Under the pieces are notes generated by a model that saw only the letters and a program-made list of their open reading frames with translations, was not told the DNA's origin and did not search any database. Of a stretch of DNA of 64,000 bases, positions 1-8,348 are shown in pieces. Origin of the DNA: Paenibacillus sp. RUD330 (GTDB taxonomy: Bacteria > Bacillota > Bacilli > Paenibacillales > Paenibacillaceae); contig NZ_CP022655.2 of assembly GCF_002243345.2 (NCBI RefSeq), forward strand, positions 551,035 through 615,034, given 5' to 3'. Positions within the stretch are counted from its first letter, which is position 1, and the number at the start of each line of letters is the position of its first letter. The position numbers were made by a program, and so were the translations under genes.

Positions 1-35
1 AAAATACAGAAGATAAAACGAGGGAGAGATAAACC

Positions 36-674
36 ATGACTGTATCTACAAAATCGAACGACTACAAAAAAATCATTTCCGAACGCCGCTCTGTGCGGAT
101 ATACGACCCGGCCGTCAAAATTAGCCGCGAGGAAATGACCGAGATTCTGGCGGAAGCGACCCTCGCTCCGTCTTCCGTCAACCTGCAGCCGTGGAGATTC
201 CTCGTCGTTGAAAGCGAGGAGGCGAAGGCGGCTCTGGCCGAAATCGCGCCGAACAATGCTACCCAGGTCAACACCTCGTCTGCTGTCATTGCCGTCTTCG
301 GCGATATGAAAGCTTTCGACTACGCGGATGAAATCATGGCCGGGTCAGTTGAGCGAGGCTTCATGCCGCAGGAAGTGAAGGACCAGATGATGGCCAACTA
401 CACTCGCCTGTTCGCTTCGATTCCGGCCCAGGCTTTCCGCGAGATGATTTTGGTGGACAGCGGCCTCGTGTCGATGCAGCTCATGCTGGCGGCCCGCGCT
501 CGCGGCTACGACACGAACCCGATCGGCGGCTACGACAAGAGCCGCATCGCCGACGTATTCGGCATGGAGCATGACCGCTACGTTCCGGTCATGCTCATCT
601 CGGTCGGCGTCGCCGCCAAGGAAGCGCGCCTGACGACCCGCTTGGCTGTGGACCGCGTAGCGGAGTGGAAGTAA
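36..674 (+). CDS. Nitroreductase family protein (FMN-dependent)
   Basis: 212 residues, a normal length for a single-domain nitroreductase, which reduces nitro-aromatics, quinones or flavins with NAD(P)H on a dimeric FMN fold in the cytoplasm. Visible family signatures are the N-terminal RRSVR (17-21, FMN phosphate contact), APSSVNLQPWRF (44-55) and the C-terminal region around GYDTNPIGGYDK, where the family has its second flavin-contact segment. The ATG is preceded by a GGGAGAGA ribosome binding site. It stands alone, followed by a 35-bp minisatellite. The substrate cannot be read from sequence. Confidence 0.9.
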   Translation: MTVSTKSNDYKKIISERRSVRIYDPAVKISREEMTEILAEATLAPSSVNLQPWRFLVVESEEAKAALAEIAPNNATQVNTSSAVIAVFGDMKAFDYADEIMAGSVERGFMPQEVKDQMMANYTRLFASIPAQAFREMILVDSGLVSMQLMLAARARGYDTNPIGGYDKSRIADVFGMEHDRYVPVMLISVGVAAKEARLTTRLAVDRVAEWK

Positions 675-719
675 GCGCAGCAGGACGAGGATGCGGGCTG
701 AGCGAAGGCGCAGCGGAGC

Positions 720-1068
720 GGAAGCATGCGTAAAGGACGAAGCGGAAGCATGCGTTGCGGACGAAGCTGCGGCGGAGTGGAAGCATGCGTAGCGGACGAA
801 GCTGCGGCGGAGTGGAAGCATGCGCAGCGGACGAAGCAGCGGCGGAGTGGAAGCATGCGCAGCGGACGAAGCAGCGGCGGAGTGGAAGCATGTGTAAAGG
901 ACGAAGCTGCAGCGGAGTGGAAGCATGCGTAGCGGACGAAGCTGCGGCGGAGTGGAAGCATGCGCAGCGGACGAAGCAGCGGCGGAGCGGAAGCATGCGT
1001 AGCGGACGAAGCTGCAGCGGAGTGGAAGCATGCGTAGCGGACGAAGCAGCGGCGGAGTGGAAGCATGA
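720..1068. repeat. 35-bp tandem repeat array (about 10 copies)
   Basis: GCATGC-type boxes recur every 35 bases at 748, 783, 818, 853, 888, 923, 958, 993, 1028 and 1063. Each unit reads roughly GCATGCGCAGCGGACGAAGC followed by AGCGGCGGAGTGGAA, with a few substitutions between copies. The first interval (723-748) is 25 bases. Because 35 is not a multiple of three, the array is open in several frames on both strands without coding anything convincing. Bases 1069-1301 after it hold no feature I can support. Confidence 0.9.
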
Positions 1069-1301
1069 GTAGAAAGACGAGGGTGCAGGCTCAGTGAAGC
1101 CCCAGCATGACGGAGCTGTACCACTGGGAAAGCATGATGGAACAGAAGAGCGCATAGGGAGACGGCTATCGCAGGCAGCTTAGTTGAAGTCGCCATGAGG
1201 GCTGGAGCGAGGCGCAGATTGAAGCGGCAGGCAAGCATAGAGCATAAGCTGTGGCTGTCGGCATCGACAGCGCGGCCAGGCTACGAAAGCGAGGAAACAA
1301 C

Positions 1302-1598
1302 ATGATTATCATCCATGCAGGCATCAAGGTGAAAAGCGATGCGGAGAGCGAATTCCTAAGCGCCGCCAAGGCGCTGGTGGAAGCTTCCCGAGCTGAAGCC
1401 GGCAACGTCTCGTACAGCTTGCTCAAGGACACGGACCAGGAGCATTCGTACACGATGGTCGAGCTGTGGCAAGATGCGGAGGCTGTCGCCGCCCATAATG
1501 CCAGCGGGCATTTTCAGTCGTTCGTGAAGGCTGCACAGGCCTATATGGCGGCCCCGCTGGACGTGCGCGCTTTTGCGGGAGAAGCTGTTCAGAAATAA
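1302..1598 (+). CDS. Antibiotic biosynthesis monooxygenase (ABM) domain protein, putative quinol monooxygenase
   Basis: 98 residues, the usual size for a one-domain ABM protein, a small cofactor-free ferredoxin-like dimer. Family features are the opening beta strand MIIIHAGIKVK, the central segment SYSLLKDTDQEHSYTMVELW and a helix containing AAHNASGHFQSF. The ATG at 1302 follows GCGAGGAAACA; an in-frame upstream extension has no family similarity and was not used. Family members include YgiN-type quinol monooxygenases and LsrG-like enzymes, so the substrate is open. A terminator follows at 1632. Confidence 0.82.
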   Translation: MIIIHAGIKVKSDAESEFLSAAKALVEASRAEAGNVSYSLLKDTDQEHSYTMVELWQDAEAVAAHNASGHFQSFVKAAQAYMAAPLDVRAFAGEAVQK

Positions 1599-1631
1599 GG
1601 ATGCCAGGGGAGGGCGCTCCCGTTATGCAGG

Positions 1632-1657
1632 ACCAGCCATTCGGCTGGTTCTTTTTT
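1632..1657 (+). terminator. Rho-independent terminator after the ABM gene
   Basis: ACCAGCC-ATTC-GGCTGGT stem followed by TCTTTTTT, 33 bases after the stop codon. Confidence 0.8.
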
Positions 1658-1775
1658 GTTGTTTAACCGGAGGAGCTGGCAGGTGGATTTGACCATAGTC
1701 GTTCTTTCCCATTCGGAGCGCCGCCCGTGTGATACCATTGCACCTATAACATAAACGCGGGAGGAGCAGGAGACC

Positions 1776-2315
1776 ATGGAAGCATCTATCGTAATCCGTC
1801 CCATGACACGGGGCGACATCGGACTCATATATGAAGGGCTGTCCGGCCACGACGTCGGCAAGCCTCAAGACTACATCGAACGCTGCTGGGAAGAAAACCA
1901 AAAGGGAGAAAGATTCACTTTGCTGGCTCTTCATGAACATGATTTCGCAGGCTGGGGGCATGTGGTGTACATATCCCACTATCCTTACTTTGCGGAGAAC
2001 GAGATTCCTGAAATTCAGAATTTCGACGTCATCCCGCCGTTCAGGAGGCGGGGAATCGGGGGCCGGCTGATCGAAGCGCTGGAAGCGCAGGCTTATGAAG
2101 GGTCCGGCACGGTCGGCATCGGATTCGGATTGTATGCGGATTATGGCAGCGCCCAGAGGCTATACGTCAAACGGGGTTATGTCCCCGACGGAAAAGGCGT
2201 CATGTACGGCAACCGTCCCGTCGAGCCTGGCGGTCAAGTGCGTGTGGATGACGATCTGGTGCTCTATTTGACGAAGGCCAAAGGAAAGATGGAGGGCGAC
2301 GCAGGGAAGGGCTGA
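1776..2315 (+). CDS. GNAT family N-acetyltransferase
   Basis: 179 residues. The acetyl-CoA pyrophosphate-binding signature R/QxxGxG/A is present as RRRGIG (90-95) in motif A, followed by the helix GGRLIEALEAQA, and the usual late YGSAQRLYVKRGYVPDG motif. The ATG is preceded by CGGGAGGAGCAGGAG. A monocistronic enzyme of unknown acceptor (amine, peptide or antibiotic). The gene downstream is separated by a purine-rich minisatellite. Confidence 0.88.
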   Translation: MEASIVIRPMTRGDIGLIYEGLSGHDVGKPQDYIERCWEENQKGERFTLLALHEHDFAGWGHVVYISHYPYFAENEIPEIQNFDVIPPFRRRGIGGRLIEALEAQAYEGSGTVGIGFGLYADYGSAQRLYVKRGYVPDGKGVMYGNRPVEPGGQVRVDDDLVLYLTKAKGKMEGDAGKG

Positions 2316-2395
2316 GGACTGAAGAGCCGAAGGACGGCAAGCAGAAGGAGGGACGGTGGGGCAGAGGAATGATGGCAGAAGGGGGGGATGAAGAA

Positions 2396-2632
2396 CGTCA
2401 GGACAGAAGGACAGAAGGGCAGAAGGACCAGAAGGACAGAAGGGCAGAAGGACAGAAGGACAGAAGGACCAGAAGGGCAGAAGGGCAGAAGGACAGAAGG
2501 ACAGAAGGACAGAAGGGCAGAAGGACAGAAGGGCAGAAGGACAGAAGGACAGAAGGACAGAAGGACCAGAAGGACCAGAAGGACCAGAAGGACCAGAAGG
2601 GCAGAAGGACAGAAGGACGGACGGACAGAAGG
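2396..2632. repeat. Purine-rich 8/9-bp minisatellite (ACAGAAGG / ACCAGAAGG)
   Basis: About 27 head-to-tail copies of GACAGAAGG, GGCAGAAGG or ACCAGAAGG. The plus strand is almost free of T here. Open frames on both strands through the array are pure repeat translations and are not called. The whole gap 2316-2800 carries nothing else recognisable. Confidence 0.9.
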
Positions 2633-2800
2633 ACCATTTTTGAATGGGGAATAAGGGGGCAAATGGACGAAGGGGCGATGGATTAGGGATGAAGGAAAGG
2701 AGCGGCTAGAATCGCATGAAGCGCAAACGGGATTGAATGCGGAGCGCCAGCCGGGTATGCTAACAGAATAGGAGTGGAGAGAGGTTGTGAAGAAGCAGAC

Positions 2801-3322
2801 ATGGCGGTATTGATCAATGAGCAAATCAAAGCATTCGAGGTGATGCTGACGGGACTGAACGGGGAGAAGTTCGGCATCGTCAGCCGGGAGGAAGCGCTCT
2901 CGATGGCGAAGGCAGCAGGTGCGGATCTCGTCTGCACCTCGCTCATGAGCAGTCCGCCCCCATGCAGCCTGACACCGAAGGGGAAAGGCAAGGACAAGAC
3001 TCGCCAGGACTCCAAGGCGGCAGGGAAGGGTGCGGCTAGCCCCGGCGGCAAGAGCGGCAAAAGCGGGGACAAGGTCAAAGAGCTTCGCTTTACCGCGCAC
3101 ATCGAGGAGCATGACTACGACACGAAGCTGCGGCAGGCGGACAAGCTGTTGCGGAGCGGCAGCGCCGTGCAGCTTGTCGTCAAGGCTACCGGAGCCAAGG
3201 AAGGCGCCGCCGCCAAGGCCGTGCTGGAGCGGCTGCTGGCTGATCTGAAGGAAGCCGGCCGCAAGGAAAGCGGCATCCAGACGAGCGGCAAAGGCTCCCA
3301 GGCGAAGGTGAACCCGCTCTAG
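2801..3322 (+). CDS. Translation initiation factor IF-3-like paralogue
   Basis: 173 residues. The N-terminal segment INEQIKAFEVML..GEKFGIVSREEALSMAKAAGADLV (5-44) matches the IF-3 N-domain, and KELRFTAHIEEHDYDTKLRQA (93-113) matches the opening of the IF-3 C-domain. It departs from true IF-3: the conserved PPVCKIMDYGKYKYEQ block is degenerate (PPPCSLTPKGKG, 52-63), the linker (58-92) is a Lys/Gly/Ser-rich low-complexity stretch, and the C-domain lacks the usual ending. True infC normally sits before rpmI-rplT, which is not the case here. The ATG at 2801 starts the homology; its ribosome site is weak, and an in-frame GTG at 2774 is an alternative. Probably a ribosome-associated paralogue of unknown role. 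Confidence 0.75.
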   Translation: MAVLINEQIKAFEVMLTGLNGEKFGIVSREEALSMAKAAGADLVCTSLMSSPPPCSLTPKGKGKDKTRQDSKAAGKGAASPGGKSGKSGDKVKELRFTAHIEEHDYDTKLRQADKLLRSGSAVQLVVKATGAKEGAAAKAVLERLLADLKEAGRKESGIQTSGKGSQAKVNPL

Positions 3323-3448
3323 ATGTAAGAAGCTGTGCAGCTGTGCGTTCTGCGGCAGTTGCATGGCTGAATGTGGGAGTGCGGCGGCTTGCATGCATGG
3401 CACCTCATGAGAGGGGCGGCGGATTCGACTTGCGGCAAGAAGCCGGAT

Positions 3449-3625
3449 CGGACATACGATCCGCTATTTTGCGGAATGAAGCCATTATGGAAGCGGATCG
3501 GACATACGATCCGCTATTTCTTCATTCTTATTGGGATACTGATTCTGTTTGGTGGAATAACGGAACGTATGTCCGATAATTGCGCAAAAATGAAGAATAC
3601 GCCTAAATAACGGAACGTATGTCCG
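3449..3625. repeat. Interspersed 20-bp motif, two direct then two inverted copies
   Basis: CGGACATACGATCCGCTATT occurs at 3449-3468 and 3499-3518; its complement, with one substitution, occurs at 3556-3575 and 3606-3625. Spacing is about 50 bases. The same motif in the same two-forward-then-inverted layout occurs at 50487-50719. A transcript through it could form a long stem. Confidence 0.9.
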
Positions 3626-3743
3626 ATGCGAGGGGCCGGACCATCCAAACAAGCACGGGGGGACCCGCCCGGTGAGGGGGACTGCAGAGCTCCGGCATCT
3701 GGTAAAGGTGCGTGTCGGTGCGTCCATAGGTTCGAATGTCCTC

Positions 3744-3920
3744 GAAGTCCCTCGATTTACGTCGATGTTCCCCATGTCCCTCGAAGTCCCTCGATTTACG
3801 TCGATGTTCCCCATGTCCCTCGAAGTCCCCATGTCCGTCGATGTCCCCATGTCCGTCGATGTCCCCATGTCCGTCGAAGTCCCCATGTCCGTCGAAGTCC
3901 CCATGTCCGTCGAAGTCCCC
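3744..3920. repeat. Compound minisatellite with 39-bp and 18-bp units
   Basis: Two near-identical 39-base units (containing CTCGATTTACGTCGATGTTC) are followed by about five 18-base units of the type GTCCCCATGTCCGTCGAW. Both lengths are multiples of three, so long open frames run through on both strands (for example Gly-Asp-Phe-Asp-Gly-His repeats on the minus strand), but these have no credible gene context. Confidence 0.88.
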
Positions 3921-3984
3921 GAATGTTTCTACAACCATCCCCGAATGTCGAGCAAAAAAGTCGTGCGAAATGGAGGGCCGAGTT

Positions 3985-4875
3985 TCACGCATGCGAGAAC
4001 CGCAGCCGGTAGCTGCGCGGAGAGATGCCCTCGTACTTGGCGAAGCAGGAGGCGAAGTAGGCCGCCTGGTTGAAGCCGACCTCCTCCGCGACGCGTGCGA
4101 CAGGATAGTCGGTGCGCAGAAGCAGCAGCTTGGCTTGTCCGATCCGGTAGCGGAGCAGATATTCCTTCGGCGAGCAGCCGAACTCTTTTTGCATGCAGCG
4201 GGCGATATAGACGGAGTGGAAATTGAGGCTGTCGGCCATCTCGCGGGCGCTGATCTCCTCGGCGTAATGCTGGCGCAGATAGGCGGCCGCCTGTGTGGCG
4301 CAAGCGGCCGAAGGCGAGGTGGAGCGGGCGTCGATGGCTGCCGACAGCTGCTGCAGCAGCTCCTGGAACAGGATCTGCTGGCGCCAGAGAGCGCCGCCCA
4401 TATGGCCGCTCTGCGTGATGGCGGTCAGCTGCTCCAGCAGCTCGAAGGCCTGCTCCGGCTGGAGCAGCACCGAATGCTGCGGAACTTGGACGGAGAAGGG
4501 CGGGGCGGTCATCTTCCAGGCCGCGCTGGCGGAGGAATCGGCCGTATCCCGCTGGCTCTGGTAGAGCGGTAGCCGCTCGTCGGTCGCCGTCCAATGGCCC
4601 TGATGGCCGAAGTGCATCCAGTAATACTCGGTCGTCTCCGTGCAAGGGGAGGTGCCGAAGTGATGGGCGTCGGGACGGAGGATGAGCGCCTCTCCTGCGC
4701 CGAGGGCATAACGGCGGTCCTCTTCCGCGATGTGCAGCGTCCCTTGCCTGACGGCGAGCAGATCGAACACGCCGATATTGCGGCGATCGACATGGACCAG
4801 CCCCGGCCCATGGGTTTCATGGCCGCTGCTGATATAGAAGGGGAGCGGCGGAAGAGCGAACTGAAGCAGGTTCAT
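3985..4875 (-). CDS. AraC family transcriptional regulator
   Basis: 296 residues with the standard two-domain plan: an N-terminal cupin-like sensor domain (about 15-150; GLVHVDRRNIGVFDLL..GEALILRPDAHH) and a C-terminal double helix-turn-helix (about 190-292) ending in the family signature VARVAEEVGFNQAAYFASCFAKYEG-ISPRSYR. This class usually senses a sugar or related metabolite and activates a nearby operon. It is divergent from the MATE exporter at 5123, with a 247-base shared upstream region, so that exporter is a candidate target; this is inference. Confidence 0.9.
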   Translation of the reverse strand: MNLLQFALPPLPFYISSGHETHGPGLVHVDRRNIGVFDLLAVRQGTLHIAEEDRRYALGAGEALILRPDAHHFGTSPCTETTEYYWMHFGHQGHWTATDERLPLYQSQRDTADSSASAAWKMTAPPFSVQVPQHSVLLQPEQAFELLEQLTAITQSGHMGGALWRQQILFQELLQQLSAAIDARSTSPSAACATQAAAYLRQHYAEEISAREMADSLNFHSVYIARCMQKEFGCSPKEYLLRYRIGQAKLLLLRTDYPVARVAEEVGFNQAAYFASCFAKYEGISPRSYRLRFSHA

Positions 4876-5122
4876 GGGCTTTTCTGTCCTTTGACTTGGA
4901 ATGAAAATGAAGTTGGAATTTTGAAAGTTAAGGTTGCATCCTTGATACCTCAGAGCGAGTATAGCACTTATAATTTGGTTTGACTAATGAGCTCCATACT
5001 CACTTGTAATCCGCATCATCCTTAATAAGTTAGGTTGTTAGGCGGCTTGGGCGAAGTAAGGGCTTTCATCAGCCCGGTGCGGGGCATCCGTGCCAGGGTT
5101 ATATGGGGTGGAGGTTGCATAA

Positions 5123-6493
5123 ATGAAAAACCGTAATTATTCCCTGTGGGCGCTCTCGTGGCCGATCTTCATCGAGCTGTTCCTGCAGTTTCTTCTGGGG
5201 GCCGCCGATACGCTGATGGTCAGCAAAGTGTCCGATGACGCCGTAGCGGTCGTCGGCTTCTCCAATCAGCTGTTCAATGCCATGACGGTCCTGTTCACGG
5301 TCATCGCCAGCGGCGCCGGCATCCTGATCGCGCAGAAGCTGGGCGCAAGGAAAGAGGAGGAGGCCCGGACGATCTCCATCATCGCGCTCAAGGCGACGGT
5401 TCTGATCGGCGCGGCGCTGAGCGCGGTGCTGATCCTGTTCCCGGCGCCGATCGCACGGGTGCTGCAGATGCCGGAAGAACTGGTTCCGATGGCGGTCCGC
5501 TACATCTCCATCGTCGGCGGCGGCATGATCCTGATCGCCGTCATGAGCACGCTGAGCACGGCGATCCGCAACACCGGCAACACGCGGGGACCGATGTATA
5601 CGGCCGTAGGCATGAACGTCATCCACATCATCTTGAACTATGGCTTCATCTTCGGCGCTTTCGGCCTGCCGCAGTGGGGACTGACGGGAGTCGCCGTCAG
5701 CACGCTGGTCAGCCGCCTGCTCGCTTCGGCGCTGCTCTTCTACATGTTCCTGTTCGCCTTCGAGCGCCGCATCTGGTGGGGCGACATCAAGGTCTGGAGC
5801 CGCGGCTTGTTCTCCGAGGTCATGAAGATCGGCTGGCCGCTCGGCGTATACTCGGCCAACTGGGTGTTCTCCCAGCTCGTCATCTTCACGTTCATCGGAT
5901 CGCTCGGAGCCAAGGAGCTGTCGGCGCGCACATACATGAACACGCTGGAGTCGTTCTGCTTCCTGATCGGCTTCTCGATCGCTCTTGCCACTCAGATCCG
6001 GGTCGCCCATTTGTTCGGAGGCGGACGTATGCGGGAGGCCTACAAGGGCGCCTATACCGGTCTCTGGATCGGCCAGCTGGTCGTCATCGGCAACGCGCTG
6101 CTCGTGTTCCTGTTCGGCAAGCAGATGCTGGGGCTGTTCACCTCGGACAGCGAAATACTGGCCATCTGCGCTTCCCTGCTCGGTCTCAATCTGCTGCTGC
6201 AGCCGGGCAAGATGCTCAACATGACGATAGCCGACTCCCTCAATGCGGTCGGCGATACCCGCTTCACGATGGTCATCTCCACGGTCAGCATGTGGGGCGT
6301 ATCGGTAGCCGTCGCCTATTACTTCAGCATCCATCTCGGCTGGGGGCTGGTCGCGATCTACGCCTGCATGATCGCGGACGAATACTTGCGCGGCTTCGTC
6401 TGCTGGCTGCGGTGGCGCAGCCGCAAGTGGGCCACGCGCGGCGCGGTCCAGGAAGCTCCGGCTGTCGCGAGCGGCACCGCTGCGGAGATGTGA
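5123..6493 (+). CDS. MATE family efflux transporter
   Basis: 456 residues, typical for the multidrug and toxic compound extrusion family. About twelve hydrophobic segments are visible. The N-lobe opens with LSWPIFIELFLQFLLGAADTLMVSK and FSNQLFNAMTVLF, and a second-lobe counterpart begins near SEVMKIGWPLGVYSANWVFS. The protein would sit in the cytoplasmic membrane as a Na+ or H+ antiporter exporting cationic compounds. It is monocistronic, followed by a strong terminator shared with the convergent phosphodiesterase gene. Substrate unknown. Confidence 0.93.
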   Translation: MKNRNYSLWALSWPIFIELFLQFLLGAADTLMVSKVSDDAVAVVGFSNQLFNAMTVLFTVIASGAGILIAQKLGARKEEEARTISIIALKATVLIGAALSAVLILFPAPIARVLQMPEELVPMAVRYISIVGGGMILIAVMSTLSTAIRNTGNTRGPMYTAVGMNVIHIILNYGFIFGAFGLPQWGLTGVAVSTLVSRLLASALLFYMFLFAFERRIWWGDIKVWSRGLFSEVMKIGWPLGVYSANWVFSQLVIFTFIGSLGAKELSARTYMNTLESFCFLIGFSIALATQIRVAHLFGGGRMREAYKGAYTGLWIGQLVVIGNALLVFLFGKQMLGLFTSDSEILAICASLLGLNLLLQPGKMLNMTIADSLNAVGDTRFTMVISTVSMWGVSVAVAYYFSIHLGWGLVAIYACMIADEYLRGFVCWLRWRSRKWATRGAVQEAPAVASGTAAEM

Positions 6494-6515
6494 GCCCGCC
6501 GCAATATACAGCGTC

Positions 6516-6563
6516 AAAAAGGATGTCCGAAAAGGCGCGAGCCTCAAGGACATCCTTTTTTCT
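6516..6563 (+). terminator. Bidirectional terminator between convergent genes
   Basis: AAAAAGGATGTCC (6516-6528) pairs with GGACATCCTTTTTT (6548-6561). U-tracts are present on both strands, so it can serve both the MATE gene and the minus-strand gene ending at 6582. Confidence 0.85.
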
Positions 6564-6581
6564 TTCCGGACAGAGATCCCG

Positions 6582-8126
6582 TCAGCCTGCGAGGCCGGCC
6601 GGCTTGCCGTCGAGGTTCCAGGCGGACTGGAGCGGAATGCCGAGGTAGGAAAGCGCCGTGGCCATGACGTCGGTCTGGTTGACCGTGCCGGCGATCGGCC
6701 CTTTTGTCGTGCCGGGGCCGCTGGCCAAGTAGAAGATCGTGCGCTCTTCGGCGCTGCTGCCTCCATGGCTCGTGCCTTTGCCGCCGTGATCGGTGGAGAC
6801 GAGGATGAGCCACTGCTCGCCGGAATAAGTGCTGCGGTTCTTGACCGCATCGAGGATAGAGCCGATTTGTCCGTCTACGGCATGGATGGCATCTCCATAC
6901 TGCGGAACGGACGGGCTGAACCCGTACGTATGGCCGGCATGGTCGACATCGTCGAATTGAAGGAACATGAGGTCGGGACTGCCGTTCTTGATCTGGCCGA
7001 TGGCCGCGGCGGCTACTTCGGCATCCGTGGAGACGCTGATCTCCTGATCGATGCCGTCGACCAGATTCGTGTTGATCGGCGACCAGTGAACGATCGAAGA
7101 GGTGTTCAGCGCAGGCTTGGCTTGCTCGGCTCTCTTCATGAGAGACGGGTACGCGCCGAACTGGCTGCCCGTCCACGAGTTGTCCTTGACGCCGTGCTTG
7201 CCGTACCAGACGCCGGTATGCATCGTCGACCAGCCGGTGGCGCTCCAGGTGTTGCTGCCGTTCGCCTGGGCGTTCCAGGAGTAAGCTCCCGCAGCCGCCA
7301 GGGAATGGAGATTGGGGGCATCTGCCGCCTGGACGGCATCCGGACGGGCTCCATCGATGCCGATCACAAGCACTTTGCGGGACGATCCGCCTTGGACAGG
7401 GGGAGCCGCGTTGTACAGGGCGAGCACTTCCTCCGCGCTTAGAGAACGCTTGAACAGCTGCAGCTCGTCCAGCTTGGCCCTGAGCACGGAGCCGTAGCTG
7501 CCCGTGGCATCCTGAGCGATCCGTGTGCTGTAGGCCGTGTCGATGCTGCCCGTCTTGGAGGCGATGTCCGCGCTTGCGGCGATGGTGCCGTCCTTATAGA
7601 GCCTGGCGCTTCCGTCGCGGTCATGCGTGACGGTGACAAGATGCCACTGGCCGTCCGCGGCGCCGGGAATATAGGCGTCGGAGCGGCTCTGGCCTGCCGG
7701 TGTGTAATTCCATTTGATGGAGCCGTTCGCCTGAAGGGCGATGACCCACCCGGCATTGGCTCCGGTCGACCAGTTCTTGTTGCCGATGATGACCGGATCG
7801 CCGGTTACGGATCCGCTCGCCTGCAGCCAGAACGAGACGCTGTAATCGGTCGCGCTGCCGAAGGTCGTGGAGGCGCTCCGGCCAAGATCGACATATTGGC
7901 CCGCGGAGCTGAATTCCAGCGCCTGGCCGATCCGGCCGGCTGTGTACGACGGGCTGCCGGCCACAGCGACGGAAACGTTGTTTCCGGAGGAATCCGCAGC
8001 GCTGCCGTCAAATTTCAGCTGCAGCACCGCATCCGGCGGAGCTCCGGCGGCCTCTGCCGGAACGGAGGGCAGCAGAGCGCTTGCTATCAGCGCCGCGGCT
8101 CCGGCTTGCTTCAACCTTTTGTTCAC
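6582..8126 (-). CDS. Secreted alkaline phosphatase/type I phosphodiesterase family protein with N-terminal LamG domain
   Basis: 514 residues from a GTG start at 8126, chosen because AAAGGAG lies nine bases upstream and the protein then opens with a clean signal peptide ending near VPAEAAGA (about 27). Residues 30-205 form a LamG/concanavalin-like domain (QLKFDGSAADSSGNN, WVIALQANGS, KLDELQLFKRSLSAEEV). From about 225 onward the alkaline phosphatase fold is visible: metal-binding VIGIDGARPD, the nucleophile region NTWSATGWSTMHTG, LQFDDVDHAGHTYGF and STDHGGKGTSHGG. This suggests an extracellular phosphodiesterase or nucleotide pyrophosphatase with a glycan-binding module. A much longer upstream open frame exists but lacks coding character. 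Confidence 0.85.
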   Translation of the reverse strand: MNKRLKQAGAAALIASALLPSVPAEAAGAPPDAVLQLKFDGSAADSSGNNVSVAVAGSPSYTAGRIGQALEFSSAGQYVDLGRSASTTFGSATDYSVSFWLQASGSVTGDPVIIGNKNWSTGANAGWVIALQANGSIKWNYTPAGQSRSDAYIPGAADGQWHLVTVTHDRDGSARLYKDGTIAASADIASKTGSIDTAYSTRIAQDATGSYGSVLRAKLDELQLFKRSLSAEEVLALYNAAPPVQGGSSRKVLVIGIDGARPDAVQAADAPNLHSLAAAGAYSWNAQANGSNTWSATGWSTMHTGVWYGKHGVKDNSWTGSQFGAYPSLMKRAEQAKPALNTSSIVHWSPINTNLVDGIDQEISVSTDAEVAAAAIGQIKNGSPDLMFLQFDDVDHAGHTYGFSPSVPQYGDAIHAVDGQIGSILDAVKNRSTYSGEQWLILVSTDHGGKGTSHGGSSAEERTIFYLASGPGTTKGPIAGTVNQTDVMATALSYLGIPLQSAWNLDGKPAGLAG

Positions 8127-8348
8127 ATGATTTCTCTCCTTTGGAATCGATTGGCGGGCAACCGCGCAGTCGGAGCGGGGATTTGCCGCGTCATGCTGCG
8201 GATTGTCCTGCAAGTCCAGTTTGAGGTTGGATTGTTCGCTGGAAGTAATCGGAAGCTGAAGATGGCTTAAAGAGATCCGCTTTTTTATGGTAAAATCATG
8301 AAAGCTTAATGATTGTCCATTTCTCGTCATCATCAGGAGGTCTTTTTT

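Noticed and set aside
345..1238. Minus-strand frame through the 35-bp array
   Set aside because: Translation is repeat-derived and it overlaps the nitroreductase gene antisense.
3603..3992. Minus-strand frame encoding Gly-Asp-Phe-Asp-Gly-His repeats
   Set aside because: Repeat units are multiples of three so stay open by default; no ribosome site or domain outside the repeat, and it overlaps the AraC gene end.
5099..6850. 583-codon minus-strand frame opposite the MATE gene
   Set aside because: Asp/Arg/Gln-rich composition with no domain; crosses the bidirectional terminator.
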